Assembly (NCBI RefSeq): GCF_017798005.1
Contig: NZ_CP072548.1
Span: 62,001-126,000 of the forward strand
Direction: 5' to 3'
Length of the DNA: 64,000 bases
DNA from: Aggregatibacter sp. 2125159857
GTDB taxonomy: Bacteria > Pseudomonadota > Gammaproteobacteria > Enterobacterales > Pasteurellaceae
Numbering within the stretch: position 1 is the first letter of the stretch; every line of letters starts with the position of its first letter. Below the pieces are notes generated by a model. That model worked only from the letters and a program-made list of their open reading frames with translations, searched no databases and was not told the origin of the DNA. A program made the translations under genes and the position numbers. This document shows positions 49,820 to 60,350 of the stretch, in pieces.

Positions 49820-49858
49820 AAAAGTGCGGTGAATTTTCACCGCACTTTGTGCTTTTAG
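49820..49858 (+). terminator. qseC terminator from inverted uptake cores
   Basis: AAAGTGCGGTGAA / TTCACCGCACTTT 13-bp stem with TGTGCTTTTAG tail. Confidence 0.75.
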
Positions 49859-49976
49859 TGCGCCTCCTTGCGTATTCCTACGACAAACTACGATAACCTT
49901 TAACACGAATTTCATCAGGCAAATCCATTCATTCTGTGGCATAATTGACAAGATTTATTCACAGTGAGGAAACCAA

Positions 49977-50384
49977 ATGCGAATTTTACACACAATGTTA
50001 CGTGTCGGTGATTTACAACGTTCCATTCAATTTTATCAAGACGTGTTGGGAATGCGTTTATTGCGTACCAGCGAGAATCCTGAATATAAATATTCTTTAG
50101 CATTTTTAGGCTACGATGATGAAGACAAGGCGTCCGTCTTGGAATTAACGTATAACTGGGGTGTCGAGAAATACGACTTGGGCAATGCCTACGGCCACAT
50201 CGCCATTGGGGTTGATGATATTTACGCTACTTGCGAAGCCGTGCGTCAAGCGGGCGGCAATGTTACCCGTGAACCGGGCCCGGTGAAAGGCGGAACCACC
50301 GTGATTGCTTTCGTCGAAGATCCGGATGGTTACAAAATCGAATTCATTGAGAATAAAAGCGCACAAGCCGGTTTAGGCAACTAA
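49977..50384 (+). CDS. gloA: Lactoylglutathione lyase (glyoxalase I)
   Basis: 135 residues. Converts the hemithioacetal of methylglyoxal and glutathione to lactoylglutathione. The four metal ligands H5, E56, H74 and E122 are present, giving the Ni-dependent bacterial type. Next to rnt, as in other gamma-proteobacteria. Confidence 0.97.
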   Translation: MRILHTMLRVGDLQRSIQFYQDVLGMRLLRTSENPEYKYSLAFLGYDDEDKASVLELTYNWGVEKYDLGNAYGHIAIGVDDIYATCEAVRQAGGNVTREPGPVKGGTTVIAFVEDPDGYKIEFIENKSAQAGLGN

Positions 50385-50429
50385 GCTAAACTTAAGCTAA
50401 AAGTGCGGTGAAAAATTCAACTGTTTTTT

Positions 50430-50467
50430 AACGTGGATTATGAACGATAATCCACGTTTTATTTTTA
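50430..50467 (+). terminator. gloA terminator
   Basis: AACGTGGATTA / TAATCCACGTT 11-bp stem followed by TTATTTTTAG. Confidence 0.85.
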
Positions 50468-50476
50468 GGAATAGGT

Positions 50477-51130
50477 ATGTCTGACACGCAAGAAACTATC
50501 AACTATCATTTATTAAAACACCGCTTCCGGGGGTATTTACCGGTCATTATTGATGTGGAAACCGCCGGCTTGAACGCAAAAACCGATGCGCTATTAGAAT
50601 TAGCGGCGATTACGGTCAAAATGGATGAACAGGGTAATCTCTTACCTGATCAAAAATGCCATTTTCATATTCAACCTTTTGAAGGCGCCAATATCAACCC
50701 GGAAGCGATTAAGTTTAACGGCATTGATGTTGATAACCCATTGCGTGGCGCCGTGAGTGAAAATATTGCCATCAGCGAGATGTTTAAAATGGTGCGACGT
50801 GCGCAAAAAGAGGCGGACTGCCAACGTTCTATTATTGTGGCGCATAATGCCGCCTTTGATCAGGGATTTATTATGGCAGCCGCACAGCGCACCAATGCTA
50901 AACGCAACCCATTTCATCCCTTTTCCACCTTCGACACCGCCACATTAAGCGGTTTTATGTTCGGTCAAACGGTGCTGATCAAAGCCTGCCAAGCGGCGAA
51001 TATTCCTTTCGATAGCCGACAAGCACATTCCGCCCTTTACGACACAGAACGCACCGCCGAGCTGTTTTGTTATATGGTAAATCACCTAAAAGCCCTCGGT
51101 GGATTCCCACATATTGTGGCGAAAGAATAA
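50477..51130 (+). CDS. rnt: Ribonuclease T
   Basis: 217 residues. DEDDh 3'-5' exonuclease that trims tRNA and stable RNA ends. Motifs: [18 protein letters not shown] (D26, E28), [11 protein letters not shown], and [15 protein letters not shown]. Length as in E. coli (215). Confidence 0.97.
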   Translation: MSDTQETINYHLLKHRFRGYLPVIIDVETAGLNAKTDALLELAAITVKMDEQGNLLPDQKCHFHIQPFEGANINPEAIKFNGIDVDNPLRGAVSENIAISEMFKMVRRAQKEADCQRSIIVAHNAAFDQGFIMAAAQRTNAKRNPFHPFSTFDTATLSGFMFGQTVLIKACQAANIPFDSRQAHSALYDTERTAELFCYMVNHLKALGGFPHIVAKE

Positions 51131-51144
51131 CGACTTTAAATTTG

Positions 51145-51171
51145 ACCGCACTTATAGAGTGTGGTTTTTTT
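51145..51171 (+). terminator. rnt terminator
   Basis: ACCGCACT / AGTGTGGT stem followed by TTTTTT; the left arm is an uptake core. Confidence 0.7.
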
Positions 51172-51236
51172 GATTAATTTGAAAGAAAATGGAAAACACT
51201 CTAGACTTTACAAACTGAATATGAGGCCTATTAACT

Positions 51237-52982
51237 ATGAAATACTATCGAACATTCGTTTTAAGCTTAATTTCTTCTACACTATCAACAGTAGCTTTCG
51301 CCGATACGCGTGACCCTCAATTAAACAACATTGATGCGGCACAACAACAGCGACAGAAACAATATCAACAGGCACAAGCAGACAAATTGCAGACTCAACC
51401 TGATATTCGTCTAGATTCGCCTCACAGTGAATCACTTTTACTTTCTTCTGCAGAATCTCCCTGTTATACCATTCATCAAATTACTTTAACGGATTACCAC
51501 TCTTCTTTGCTAAAAAGTCAATTTCAATGGGCGTTTGATAAAGCAGCGAAATCATTAAAACTGACGTTACCTCACTGTTTTGGTGGTGCGGGTTTAGGTG
51601 TTTTAATGAAACAGATTCAAAATAACATTATTGAGAAAGGGTATGTGACAACACGTGTGGTGACAGAAGAACAAGATTTACGTGATGGGAAATTAGTATT
51701 AACCGTCATTCCGGGGAAAGTGCGTAATACGATTGTTGCTGATAGCAGTTATGTGCCTCGTTTTACCCGCTTACATGCATTAACCGGATTGACGTTTCAT
51801 TCCGGCGATGTACTGAATATTCGAGATATTGAGCAATCCCTTGAAAACTTAAAACGTGCACCGACTGTTGAGGCAAACATCGAAATTTTACCGAGTGAAA
51901 GCGATAAAGCAGAGGTGGGGGAGAGTGATTTAAAAATTAGTTACAATCAAGCCTTTCCATTTCGTTTAAATGTCGGATTAGACGATGCCGGCTCGACTTC
52001 TACTGGTAAATGGCAAGCCAATGGCACACTCTCCATAGACAATATTTTTTCAGCAAATGATCTTTTCTACACCTCTTTTACGCATTCGATAAAACAAAAA
52101 GGAGATGACCGAGGTCGCCGTGCCAGTAAAAACCTCACACTTTACTATTCTATTCCGTTTGGTTACTGGAATTTAGCGTTTTCCCATAATCAGAGCAGAT
52201 ATCATCAGGAAGTCTTTGGTGCTTTTGATAATAGTTATATCTACTCGGGTGAAAGTGAAACGGATAAGTTGACACTCTCCTATCTGCTCTATCGTGATGC
52301 CAAACGTAAAACCTTGGTTTCAGGTTCTTTTTGGTCTCGTCAATCTCAAAATTATATCGATGGTGCAGAAATTGACGTACAAAGAAGACGAATGGCCGGC
52401 TGGGAAGCCGGGATTAATCACAAAGAATATTTCCCAACAGCCACCGTAGATTTTTCAATTAATTTCAAACGAGGAACTGCTGCGCGGAGAGCATTATCTG
52501 CCCCTGAAGAGCTATTCGGTGAAGGCACCTCTCGTCCTAAAATTATTACAGCAAGTATCAACCTAATAAAACCCTTTAAATGGGGTAGCCAAGCTTGGCA
52601 ATGGCAAAGCAGCTTGAATGCCCAGTGGAATAAAACCCCACTGATCGCTCAAGACCGTTTCTCAATTGGTGGACGTTATACCGTACGCGGTTTTGATGGT
52701 GAACTTTCTCTTTCCGGTGAACGTGGTTGGAACTGGCGAAACGAGCTAAGTTGGCAATTTAACCCCAATCATGCCGCTTATTGGGCTGTTGACGGAGGGC
52801 GAGTGTCAGGCTGGTCCACAGAAAATCAACTTGGTCGCCATTTAATGGGAACAGCGATCGGTTTGCGAGGAGGAATAAAAGGCTTTAGTTATGATGTCTT
52901 TGTAGGTAAACCTATACGTAAACCCGAAGGATTCAGAACTTCTAATGCGGTTGCCGGTTTTAATATCGGATATAGTTTTTAA
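51237..52982 (+). CDS. Two-partner secretion transporter (CdiB/ShlB/FhaC family)
   Basis: 581 residues. Signal peptide to about residue 22 (FADT), an N-terminal alpha-helical plug with Gln-rich linker, two POTRA domains (PCYTIHQITLTDYH... and LVLTVIPGKVRNTIV), then a 16-strand beta-barrel with the lid-loop motif RYTVRGFDGE and a C-terminal aromatic (GYSF). Exports the adjacent cdiA product across the outer membrane. 47 bp upstream of cdiA, clearly one operon. A long CdiB for the family range (~550-590). Confidence 0.94.
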   Translation: MKYYRTFVLSLISSTLSTVAFADTRDPQLNNIDAAQQQRQKQYQQAQADKLQTQPDIRLDSPHSESLLLSSAESPCYTIHQITLTDYHSSLLKSQFQWAFDKAAKSLKLTLPHCFGGAGLGVLMKQIQNNIIEKGYVTTRVVTEEQDLRDGKLVLTVIPGKVRNTIVADSSYVPRFTRLHALTGLTFHSGDVLNIRDIEQSLENLKRAPTVEANIEILPSESDKAEVGESDLKISYNQAFPFRLNVGLDDAGSTSTGKWQANGTLSIDNIFSANDLFYTSFTHSIKQKGDDRGRRASKNLTLYYSIPFGYWNLAFSHNQSRYHQEVFGAFDNSYIYSGESETDKLTLSYLLYRDAKRKTLVSGSFWSRQSQNYIDGAEIDVQRRRMAGWEAGINHKEYFPTATVDFSINFKRGTAARRALSAPEELFGEGTSRPKIITASINLIKPFKWGSQAWQWQSSLNAQWNKTPLIAQDRFSIGGRYTVRGFDGELSLSGERGWNWRNELSWQFNPNHAAYWAVDGGRVSGWSTENQLGRHLMGTAIGLRGGIKGFSYDVFVGKPIRKPEGFRTSNAVAGFNIGYSF

Positions 52983-53029
52983 TTTATTTTTCAGCGAAAT
53001 CAATTTGGATAAAATTTGAGGATTAAGGT

Positions 53030-56000
53030 ATGAACAAACAATGTTTCCGTGTCATTTTCAGTAAAACTTTGCAACGTTTTGTTGTCGTCTCCGAGTTAGC
53101 TAAATCCGAGGGAAAATCAACTGAAAAACATGATGTTAGTCTGTCTCATGTGTCGGTTCGATTAAAACCCTTAGCGTTTAGTCTATTTTGCGTTTTGGGT
53201 TTTGTCGCATTTTCAGAGGGTGCAGTCGCTGAAACCTTAATTATCCAAGCTGATAAGTCTGCCCCGAAAAACCAGCAGCCAATCGTACTACAAACGGCCA
53301 ACGGACTACCGCAAGTCAATATTCAAACCCCCAACGATAAAGGCTTATCCCACAACAAATACAGTCAATTTGATATTGCTGAGAAAGGCGCTGTGTTAAA
53401 TAACAGCCGTACACATACGCAGACTCAACTGGCGGGCATGGTGCAAGGCAACCCCTATCTTGCTCGCGGTGAAGCAAACGTTATTTTAAATGAAGTAAAC
53501 TCTAGTAATCCTTCGGTGATGAAAGGTTACATGGAGGTGGCAGGTAAGAAAGCCAATGTCATTATTGCAAATCCAAACGGATTGCATTGCGAAGGCTGTG
53601 GGATTATTAATTCTGACCGCGTGACTTTGACTACCGGCAAACCTGAAATTAAAAACGGTCAAGTCGATAATTTCAAAGTTGAAGCGGGTAAAGTAACCGT
53701 TAGTGGAAAAGGTCTAGATAACAGTCATGTGGATTACACTGAAATTCTTGCTCGAGAAGCTGAAGTAAACGCCGGTATTTGGTCGAAAAAAGAGATAACG
53801 GTTATTGCCGGGAAAAATACTATCGCGCGATCTGATGCTGACGAAACGTTACAAGTTATTCGTACAGAACAAGCATCGGTTGGAGATATTAAGCCACAGG
53901 TTGCAATTGATGTGGGTGAATTAGGTGGAATGTACTCGGGCAAAATCCACTTGGTTGGTACGGAAGCCGGTATCGGTGTGCGCAATGCCGGCCACATTGG
54001 CGCCTCTGCCGGTGAGGTGAAAATTGATAGCCAAGGTAAGATTGTGAATGAAGGCTTTATTGGTGGTAGTGAAAATGCTCAACTCAATGCAAAAAAGAAT
54101 ATTGAGAACCGTGGCACCGTTTATGCTAAAGCTCAGACACAACTTAATGCTCAACACATTGATAACAAACAGGGTGTTATTGCAGGTAAACAAGTTCAGC
54201 TTAACGCAAATAACGTGGATAACCGCAAGCAATCGGATAAAGGCTCTTTGATTGTTGCCTCTGAAAAAGTATCAATTAAAGCGAAAAATTTAGATAACAG
54301 TGGTACCAAATCAAACAGTCAAAATGCTCAAGGGATTAAAGCGGGGCAGTTAAATGTTGTTGCTGATACAGTGAGCAATCAACAAGGTGCAATTGATATA
54401 AGTGAAGAGGGACGAATTAAAACTGCACTACTTAGTAATCAACAAGGTGATATTCTCTCTGGAGGCAAACTTATTGTAGAGGGAGATAAGGCTTCAACTG
54501 TAGTGGATAATACAGGTGGTCGTTTGCATTCTGATTCACAGTTAGATTTAACAGCAAAAACGCTGGTAAATGAAGGAAATATTAGTTCTAAAGGTAATGC
54601 TAATATTGCTTTAAAAGATGGTTTGAATTTAAAAAATGCCTTTAAAGTGGATGGCAAGTTGAATTTTTCTACTGAAGGGAAATTGACAAATAATGTTATG
54701 TTAAGAATTGGTCAAGCAGCAATCATTCACGCAGCAGAAGTAGAAAATATAAAAAATGCCGAAATTTCTGCTGATGCAACTCAAATTTCTACAGAACGTT
54801 TAACCAACCGTGGCTTAATTGATGGTAAAACTACACGTTTAGATGCATCGACACTAAATAATCTAGGAACAGGCCGTATTTATGGTGATCATCTTTCTAT
54901 TGCTAGCCGTGAGTTAACAAATGATAAAGAGGATGAACATTCGGCCACAATCGCTGCTCGTCAGCGTTTGGATTTTGGTGTAGGAACTTTAGTTAATCGA
55001 GATCATGCTTTTATCTTTAGCCAAGATAAACTTTATATTGGTGGTGGGCTAGATGATAAAGGATATGCTGTAGGTAAGGCGACATTTATTGATAATGCGA
55101 GTGCTAGTATAGAAGCATTAGGTGATGGAGTAATTAATACACACCGTTTATGGAATCATGATATTCATCTAAAAATGGGCGAAGTAGTTTCTTATGAGAG
55201 TTTTTCTTTATTCCGTTTACCAGGATCTTCCAAGTCTTATCGTGAAGGTGTAGATGGTTATATGAATTGGAATAATAAAAATCGTCATGATAATAATGCC
55301 TATTTTACATTTTATGATCAATCCAAAGAGAGAGTCGGTTCCCCAAACTGGCATACTGAGTATTTTACTCGAAAAACAATTACACCAACGATTGAGCATC
55401 AGGATCCTGCGAAGATTGCTTTTGGCGGAAATCTGACATTGCAAGGTGATGATCTTGAAAATAATGCCTCTAAGTTCTTAATTGGTAAACGCCTTACTTT
55501 AGGTGATCAGATCTTTGAGTCAAATAAAACTAATGACGATATCGGTCATGCCGGTGGCGTTCAACTAAGAAATAAGGATGCAGTTGCAAATATTCTTAAA
55601 TTTGATAATGGTGAGGCTCAAGAGATTGGTGCCGAAAAACACCATTGTGGCAGACACCACTGCTGGGGACATTATAACCATGGTAAAACTGCAATAACCA
55701 ATCGCCCTCTTCCTCCAATTCCGCACTATTTTAAGATGGTTGATAATACAATTGGTGAATCTATTTCATCAACGGGCTCGGTGGGTGCTTATCATAAGTC
55801 TGGAAGTGTGGCTTCTATTGATATCAATGCTAATTTGCCAACAGAAAGTCTTTATCAGATTAATCCTAATGCTAATAGCCACTATCTTGTAGAGACAGAT
55901 CCTGCATTTACAGATCGAAACAAGTGGTTGAGTTCTGATTATATGTTCAAGCAGTTGCGCAATGATCCACAAAATATGCTTAAACGTTTGGGCGATGGTT

Positions 56001-59000
56001 TTTATGAACAACGTTTAGTAAATGAACAAATTAATCAGCTCACAGGTAGACGTTTTCTAGAAAATTACTCTTCCGATTATGACCAATATAAAGCCTTGAT
56101 GGATAATGGAGCATACTACGCAAAAAAAATGAATTTAGTACCGGGTGTTGCTTTAACCTCTTCTCAGATGAAAGAGTTAACTTCTGATATGGTTTGGATG
56201 GTAAAACGTGAAGTGACTTTAAAAGATGGTACTAAGAGAGAAGTATTAGTGCCACAGGTTTACGTTGTTAGACGTAATACTGATATTGATAGTCGAGGTG
56301 CAGTAATTTCTGCCAATGATATCATTATGAATGTCAAAGGTGATGTACAAAACAGTGGCGTGATTTCTGGACGTAATCTAACAGGTTTGGCAGCAAATAA
56401 TATTGAAAACTTAGGTGGACGTTTGCAAGGCCGAGAACTTTATTTAACGGCTAAAAATATGCTCAATAACCTTGGTGGGGAATTAAATGCAACAGATAAT
56501 TTAGTTGCCCAAGGAAAGCATATTAATATTGAAAGTACCACGAGTGAAACAGAAAACACACCTGATTTTTACCAAAAATCACTCACACAGCAAGCATCCG
56601 TAAAGGTTGGCAATGATAACAAAAAAGGCAGCGCTAGCTTTTTTGCGACTGAAAATATTACTGTAAAAGGTGCAAATGTAGATGTGAACGGAAATGCGGT
56701 TTTCTCTGCTGGTAACGCATTGAATTTTGGTACGGTAGAAACTGAAAATAAAGAGCATTACGTACCCAATGCAGATAATTACTATAAGCTTGATCAAAAA
56801 CAAGAAGTTGGCAGTCAGTTAAATGTCACTGGAAATCTTGATACTGTAGGTAAAAGTGCGGTTGAAATGCGAGGCGTTTCTGTAACCAGTAATGGCACCA
56901 TGAATGTGATGTCTGAGGGGAATATTAATATCCAAGAAGCCCGTTATAAAGAGCAGCTTTCTAGTGGTTCAAAAAGTAAATCTAGAGATTTAACAAGCTC
57001 AACGACAGAAGTTTATCGACATAAACACGATTATGATGTTGCGGAAGCCTCAAATTTAGATGCAGATAAGATTTATCTTCATTCAAGCAAAGGTAATGTC
57101 ACTATTCAGGGCTCAAATGTAGCAGCTGGTAATGGTTTGACGGTGAAGGCTAAGAATATTGATATTCGTGAAGCTGAGAACCGAATTTACTCTGATGATT
57201 ATTATAGTAAGAAAAAATCAGGCATGTTGGGAGGTGGTATTGGAGTAACCTTTGGTTCTCAAAAACAAACCACGGAAAATGATCAGACTAAGCTTTATGC
57301 ACAGGGCAGCCAAGTAGGTAGCTTAAACGGCAACACCACTCTCATTGCAGAGAATGATTACACCCAAACGGCAAGTCAGGTGAGTGCGGTGAACGGCGAT
57401 GTCAATATTTTGGCGAAAAACGTCGACATTAAAGCGGCAGATGATAAATATGAAACCAATACCAAACAAACCTTTGAGCAAAAAGGGGTAACCCTTGCCG
57501 TAACCTCGCCGATATTATCCGCCTTACAAGCCGTGCAAGGGACGGTGAAATCCGTTGAACGCGTCGGTCAAAGCAAAAATGACCGAGTCAATGCCATGGC
57601 GGCGGCGAACTCGGCGATGGATGCCTATCGAGCCGGACAAGCGGTGGGACAGGCAGGAAAAGCGATGCAAGAGGCGATGGAAAATGGAAATATGGATTCC
57701 GTGGTGGGGGCACAAATCACTTACGGCCAACAAAAGAGCGAATCACGTACGCATACTGAAGGCAAAACCGCGGCCAAATCACAAGTGAATGCCGGAGGCA
57801 AAGTGAATATTGTTGCCACAGGGGCAGGCAAAGCATCCAACATCACGATTCAAGGTTCAGACGTGTCCGGTAAACAAGGGACCTTCTTGGGGGCTGACAA
57901 TGACATCAACATCACGGCTGCCGAACAAACGCACAAAGAGCGCAGCACCAATAAATCGAGCGGCTTTAATGCGGGGGTGGCGATGAAAGTGAGCAATGGT
58001 GCGGCTGTTGGGGCTACTTTAGGCGGCAATCACGGAAAAGGCTATGGCAATGGAGATGAAACCACTTATGTGGCTAGCCATGTAGGAGATAGTCAAAGTA
58101 AAACCGTGATTCAAGCCGGTGGTGATGCGAATCTCATCGGTAGCCAAGTGAAAGGCAAGCGTGTAGAAGTCAATGCCCAAAACCTCAACATCGAAAGCTT
58201 GCAAGATACCGCCACATACAAAGGCAAACAAATGAACGTGAGTGGCAGTGTGACGGTGGGTTATGGCGTCTCAGCCGGGGGAAGCTACAACAAATCCAAA
58301 GTCAACGCCGACCATGCGAGTGTGAATGAGCAAGCGGGGATTTATGCAGGTGATGATGGCTATGATGTGAATGTAAAAAATAAAGTGTCATCTATTGGTG
58401 GTGCAATTCTTTCACAAGCGTCAAAAGAAAAGAACCAATTAACCGCACAAGATTTTGAATATTCAAATATTCAAAATTATTCTCATGCTAAATCATCGGC
58501 TATGGGATTAATGGGAGGATTTTCCGTAAATCGTGACCAAACTTCAAATGAGGATAAAGAGCTTAATAAAATTTATCGTGAAGGTCGAAATAATGAAACT
58601 TTTGACCAAGCCAATCCAAATCAGACGAATCAATCACCGGTAAAATTTGGCTTAGATAAAGATGATATACATAGTTCGGATTTATATGCCGCTGCTAAAA
58701 TGGGGTTAGCAAATTTAGCCAGTAATAGTAGCCAAAAAGAAAACCGTCAAAGTACGACTTATGCGGTGATAAGCGATGGAAATTTCAATATTGGTAGTCA
58801 AAAAGGCAAAGAAAATATTGAAAGTATAAAAAAATCAACCAAGCAAGAAGCGAATAAACTTGAAAAAATAGATTATTCACAAATGCAGAAAGAGGTTGAG
58901 CAGGATGTTGCAACGATTCAAGCGTTTGCGAAGAATGTTGGTGGTGCTACGGATGAGGCTTATCGAACAATGTTTATCGCAGAACATCGGATGTTTACTC

Positions 59001-59971
59001 ATAAAGTGGATGAAAAAGGAGATCCTATAAAGGATCCAGAAATCCTGAAGAAAATAGATGAAGAAGCTGATGCTAAAGGTGTAAATCGAAAAGAATACTA
59101 TGATCAACAAGTAAGTAAAGGACGCAATATTTATCAATTGCATGAGTTGTCAGATCAAGAGCGTAATCAATTACAAAAAGTTACTTATACTGATCCCAAA
59201 ACAGGGAAAACAGAGAGTAAATATGTCGTTGCATTTAATGGCATCTTTAATGATCGTAATGCAGCAGCAAAATTTGCGGTACAAAACTACATTGCAGGCA
59301 GGGATGATAAAACAGGCAATATAGATCAAAAGGTATATAAAGATGTTTATTTTGTTCACCATCCTAAAGCGAAAAATGGTTTGTCAGAGCTCTTAGTGGC
59401 GGGTTATGAAAAGATGTTCGAAGGTTCTTTTGGAAACCTATTAGGTATGGATAATTCGAGTTTACAAGCGATGAACATTATGAAGCAATATGGTAAAGAT
59501 GATTTATACCTCGGTTCTCATAGTCGTGGCACATTAACATTAAGTAATGCATTAAAAGCGCTAAATACAGAAGATAACCTAGCTAAAAAGTTACTTTCGG
59601 GAACAACAATTAAAATGGTTGGTCCTGCAGCTGATGTTACAAGAGCGGATGGTTATTTAAGTCAATTGCAAACCGGTAAAGAAAGAACCACTTCAGATGG
59701 TTCAATTCGGATTGAGAATCATGCTAGTGACCCGGTAGGTAGTATGCCGATTTTATTGGGGGGAAATCCTGCAACGACATCTGAAAATAATCTGAATAAA
59801 AGCTGGTTACAGCGAACAGCAGATATGTTTAGTGATGAACGTTTATCCGTACATAATTGCCATGGCTTAGGGCAACGACAATGTATTACTGACGGATATA
59901 GAACTGGAGGAGATCTTAAAATGGGTAATGAAAGAACTATTTTTGAATTAAATAAAGCGAAGGAGAAATAA
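53030..59971 (+). CDS. CdiA-type two-partner secretion exoprotein with lipase-like C-terminus
   Basis: 2313 residues. Extended signal peptide region (ESPR, about 1-70); TPS secretion domain (about 75-300) with N181-P-N-G184; FHA-1 beta-helix repeats (NIENRGT, NVDNR, NLDNSG). A central region has the CdiA-characteristic LPTESLYQINP...YLVETDPAFT and LKRLGDGFYEQRLVNEQINQLTGRRFLENY (read in parts) near residues 936-1010; FHA-2 repeats follow. From about residue 1784 the sequence becomes AT-rich and unlike the downstream orphan module. The tip carries a class-3-lipase pattern: SHSRG with S2165, SDPVGSMP with D2234, and H2275/H2278. No VENN motif is seen. Likely delivers a phospholipase-like toxin into neighbours on contact; enzymatic activity is an inference. 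Confidence 0.88.
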   Translation: MNKQCFRVIFSKTLQRFVVVSELAKSEGKSTEKHDVSLSHVSVRLKPLAFSLFCVLGFVAFSEGAVAETLIIQADKSAPKNQQPIVLQTANGLPQVNIQTPNDKGLSHNKYSQFDIAEKGAVLNNSRTHTQTQLAGMVQGNPYLARGEANVILNEVNSSNPSVMKGYMEVAGKKANVIIANPNGLHCEGCGIINSDRVTLTTGKPEIKNGQVDNFKVEAGKVTVSGKGLDNSHVDYTEILAREAEVNAGIWSKKEITVIAGKNTIARSDADETLQVIRTEQASVGDIKPQVAIDVGELGGMYSGKIHLVGTEAGIGVRNAGHIGASAGEVKIDSQGKIVNEGFIGGSENAQLNAKKNIENRGTVYAKAQTQLNAQHIDNKQGVIAGKQVQLNANNVDNRKQSDKGSLIVASEKVSIKAKNLDNSGTKSNSQNAQGIKAGQLNVVADTVSNQQGAIDISEEGRIKTALLSNQQGDILSGGKLIVEGDKASTVVDNTGGRLHSDSQLDLTAKTLVNEGNISSKGNANIALKDGLNLKNAFKVDGKLNFSTEGKLTNNVMLRIGQAAIIHAAEVENIKNAEISADATQISTERLTNRGLIDGKTTRLDASTLNNLGTGRIYGDHLSIASRELTNDKEDEHSATIAARQRLDFGVGTLVNRDHAFIFSQDKLYIGGGLDDKGYAVGKATFIDNASASIEALGDGVINTHRLWNHDIHLKMGEVVSYESFSLFRLPGSSKSYREGVDGYMNWNNKNRHDNNAYFTFYDQSKERVGSPNWHTEYFTRKTITPTIEHQDPAKIAFGGNLTLQGDDLENNASKFLIGKRLTLGDQIFESNKTNDDIGHAGGVQLRNKDAVANILKFDNGEAQEIGAEKHHCGRHHCWGHYNHGKTAITNRPLPPIPHYFKMVDNTIGESISSTGSVGAYHKSGSVASIDINANLPTESLYQINPNANSHYLVETDPAFTDRNKWLSSDYMFKQLRNDPQNMLKRLGDGFYEQRLVNEQINQLTGRRFLENYSSDYDQYKALMDNGAYYAKKMNLVPGVALTSSQMKELTSDMVWMVKREVTLKDGTKREVLVPQVYVVRRNTDIDSRGAVISANDIIMNVKGDVQNSGVISGRNLTGLAANNIENLGGRLQGRELYLTAKNMLNNLGGELNATDNLVAQGKHINIESTTSETENTPDFYQKSLTQQASVKVGNDNKKGSASFFATENITVKGANVDVNGNAVFSAGNALNFGTVETENKEHYVPNADNYYKLDQKQEVGSQLNVTGNLDTVGKSAVEMRGVSVTSNGTMNVMSEGNINIQEARYKEQLSSGSKSKSRDLTSSTTEVYRHKHDYDVAEASNLDADKIYLHSSKGNVTIQGSNVAAGNGLTVKAKNIDIREAENRIYSDDYYSKKKSGMLGGGIGVTFGSQKQTTENDQTKLYAQGSQVGSLNGNTTLIAENDYTQTASQVSAVNGDVNILAKNVDIKAADDKYETNTKQTFEQKGVTLAVTSPILSALQAVQGTVKSVERVGQSKNDRVNAMAAANSAMDAYRAGQAVGQAGKAMQEAMENGNMDSVVGAQITYGQQKSESRTHTEGKTAAKSQVNAGGKVNIVATGAGKASNITIQGSDVSGKQGTFLGADNDINITAAEQTHKERSTNKSSGFNAGVAMKVSNGAAVGATLGGNHGKGYGNGDETTYVASHVGDSQSKTVIQAGGDANLIGSQVKGKRVEVNAQNLNIESLQDTATYKGKQMNVSGSVTVGYGVSAGGSYNKSKVNADHASVNEQAGIYAGDDGYDVNVKNKVSSIGGAILSQASKEKNQLTAQDFEYSNIQNYSHAKSSAMGLMGGFSVNRDQTSNEDKELNKIYREGRNNETFDQANPNQTNQSPVKFGLDKDDIHSSDLYAAAKMGLANLASNSSQKENRQSTTYAVISDGNFNIGSQKGKENIESIKKSTKQEANKLEKIDYSQMQKEVEQDVATIQAFAKNVGGATDEAYRTMFIAEHRMFTHKVDEKGDPIKDPEILKKIDEEADAKGVNRKEYYDQQVSKGRNIYQLHELSDQERNQLQKVTYTDPKTGKTESKYVVAFNGIFNDRNAAAKFAVQNYIAGRDDKTGNIDQKVYKDVYFVHHPKAKNGLSELLVAGYEKMFEGSFGNLLGMDNSSLQAMNIMKQYGKDDLYLGSHSRGTLTLSNALKALNTEDNLAKKLLSGTTIKMVGPAADVTRADGYLSQLQTGKERTTSDGSIRIENHASDPVGSMPILLGGNPATTSENNLNKSWLQRTADMFSDERLSVHNCHGLGQRQCITDGYRTGGDLKMGNERTIFELNKAKEK

Positions 59972-59972
59972 A

Positions 59973-60335
59973 ATGAAAATAAGATTTTTATTCTTAATAC
60001 CCTCAATCTTATTGCTTACAAGCTGTAGTGGATGGTTTCAACCACTTCCACCACATGATCATTGGCGCTTACATAATGCAGATGCATTATTCCCTGAATC
60101 AGATCCTAATGTTTTAACTAAATATGTTGATAGAAAAGAAAAAGATATGAAGGATTGCGGTATGGATTATGTGGTAGGAGAAAGTGATAATCCGGAGGTA
60201 AATCTTTGTTTAGAGAAAAAAGGTTGGTATCTAGAAGGTGGTCCAATCTGTGAAGAAAAAACAATGTGGAATAGACCTGCATGTATTCAATGGCGAAAAA
60301 AACACAGCAAGCCTGATGCTAAGCCTTGGCAGTAA
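59973..60335 (+). CDS. Lipoprotein, candidate immunity protein for the CdiA lipase-like tip
   Basis: 120 residues. Signal peptide with lipobox LLTSC (modified C18) and Ser at +2, which predicts outer-membrane anchoring facing the periplasm. Mature part has four cysteines (DCGMDY, NLCLEKKGW, GPICEEK, PACIQW) that may form two disulfides. It begins one base after the cdiA stop with AAGGAG inside the cdiA end, so the two are co-translated. The place of a CdiI gene, but periplasmic rather than cytoplasmic, as are the immunity lipoproteins of type VI lipase effectors. No database family recognised. Confidence 0.75.
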   Translation: MKIRFLFLIPSILLLTSCSGWFQPLPPHDHWRLHNADALFPESDPNVLTKYVDRKEKDMKDCGMDYVVGESDNPEVNLCLEKKGWYLEGGPICEEKTMWNRPACIQWRKKHSKPDAKPWQ

Positions 60336-60350
60336 TTAACAAAGGTGCTT

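Noticed and set aside
57524..57733. Minus-strand ORF repeated at 62019-62228 with a nearly identical protein
   Set aside because: It is the antisense shadow of the duplicated FHA-2 block; conservation follows from the coding strand.
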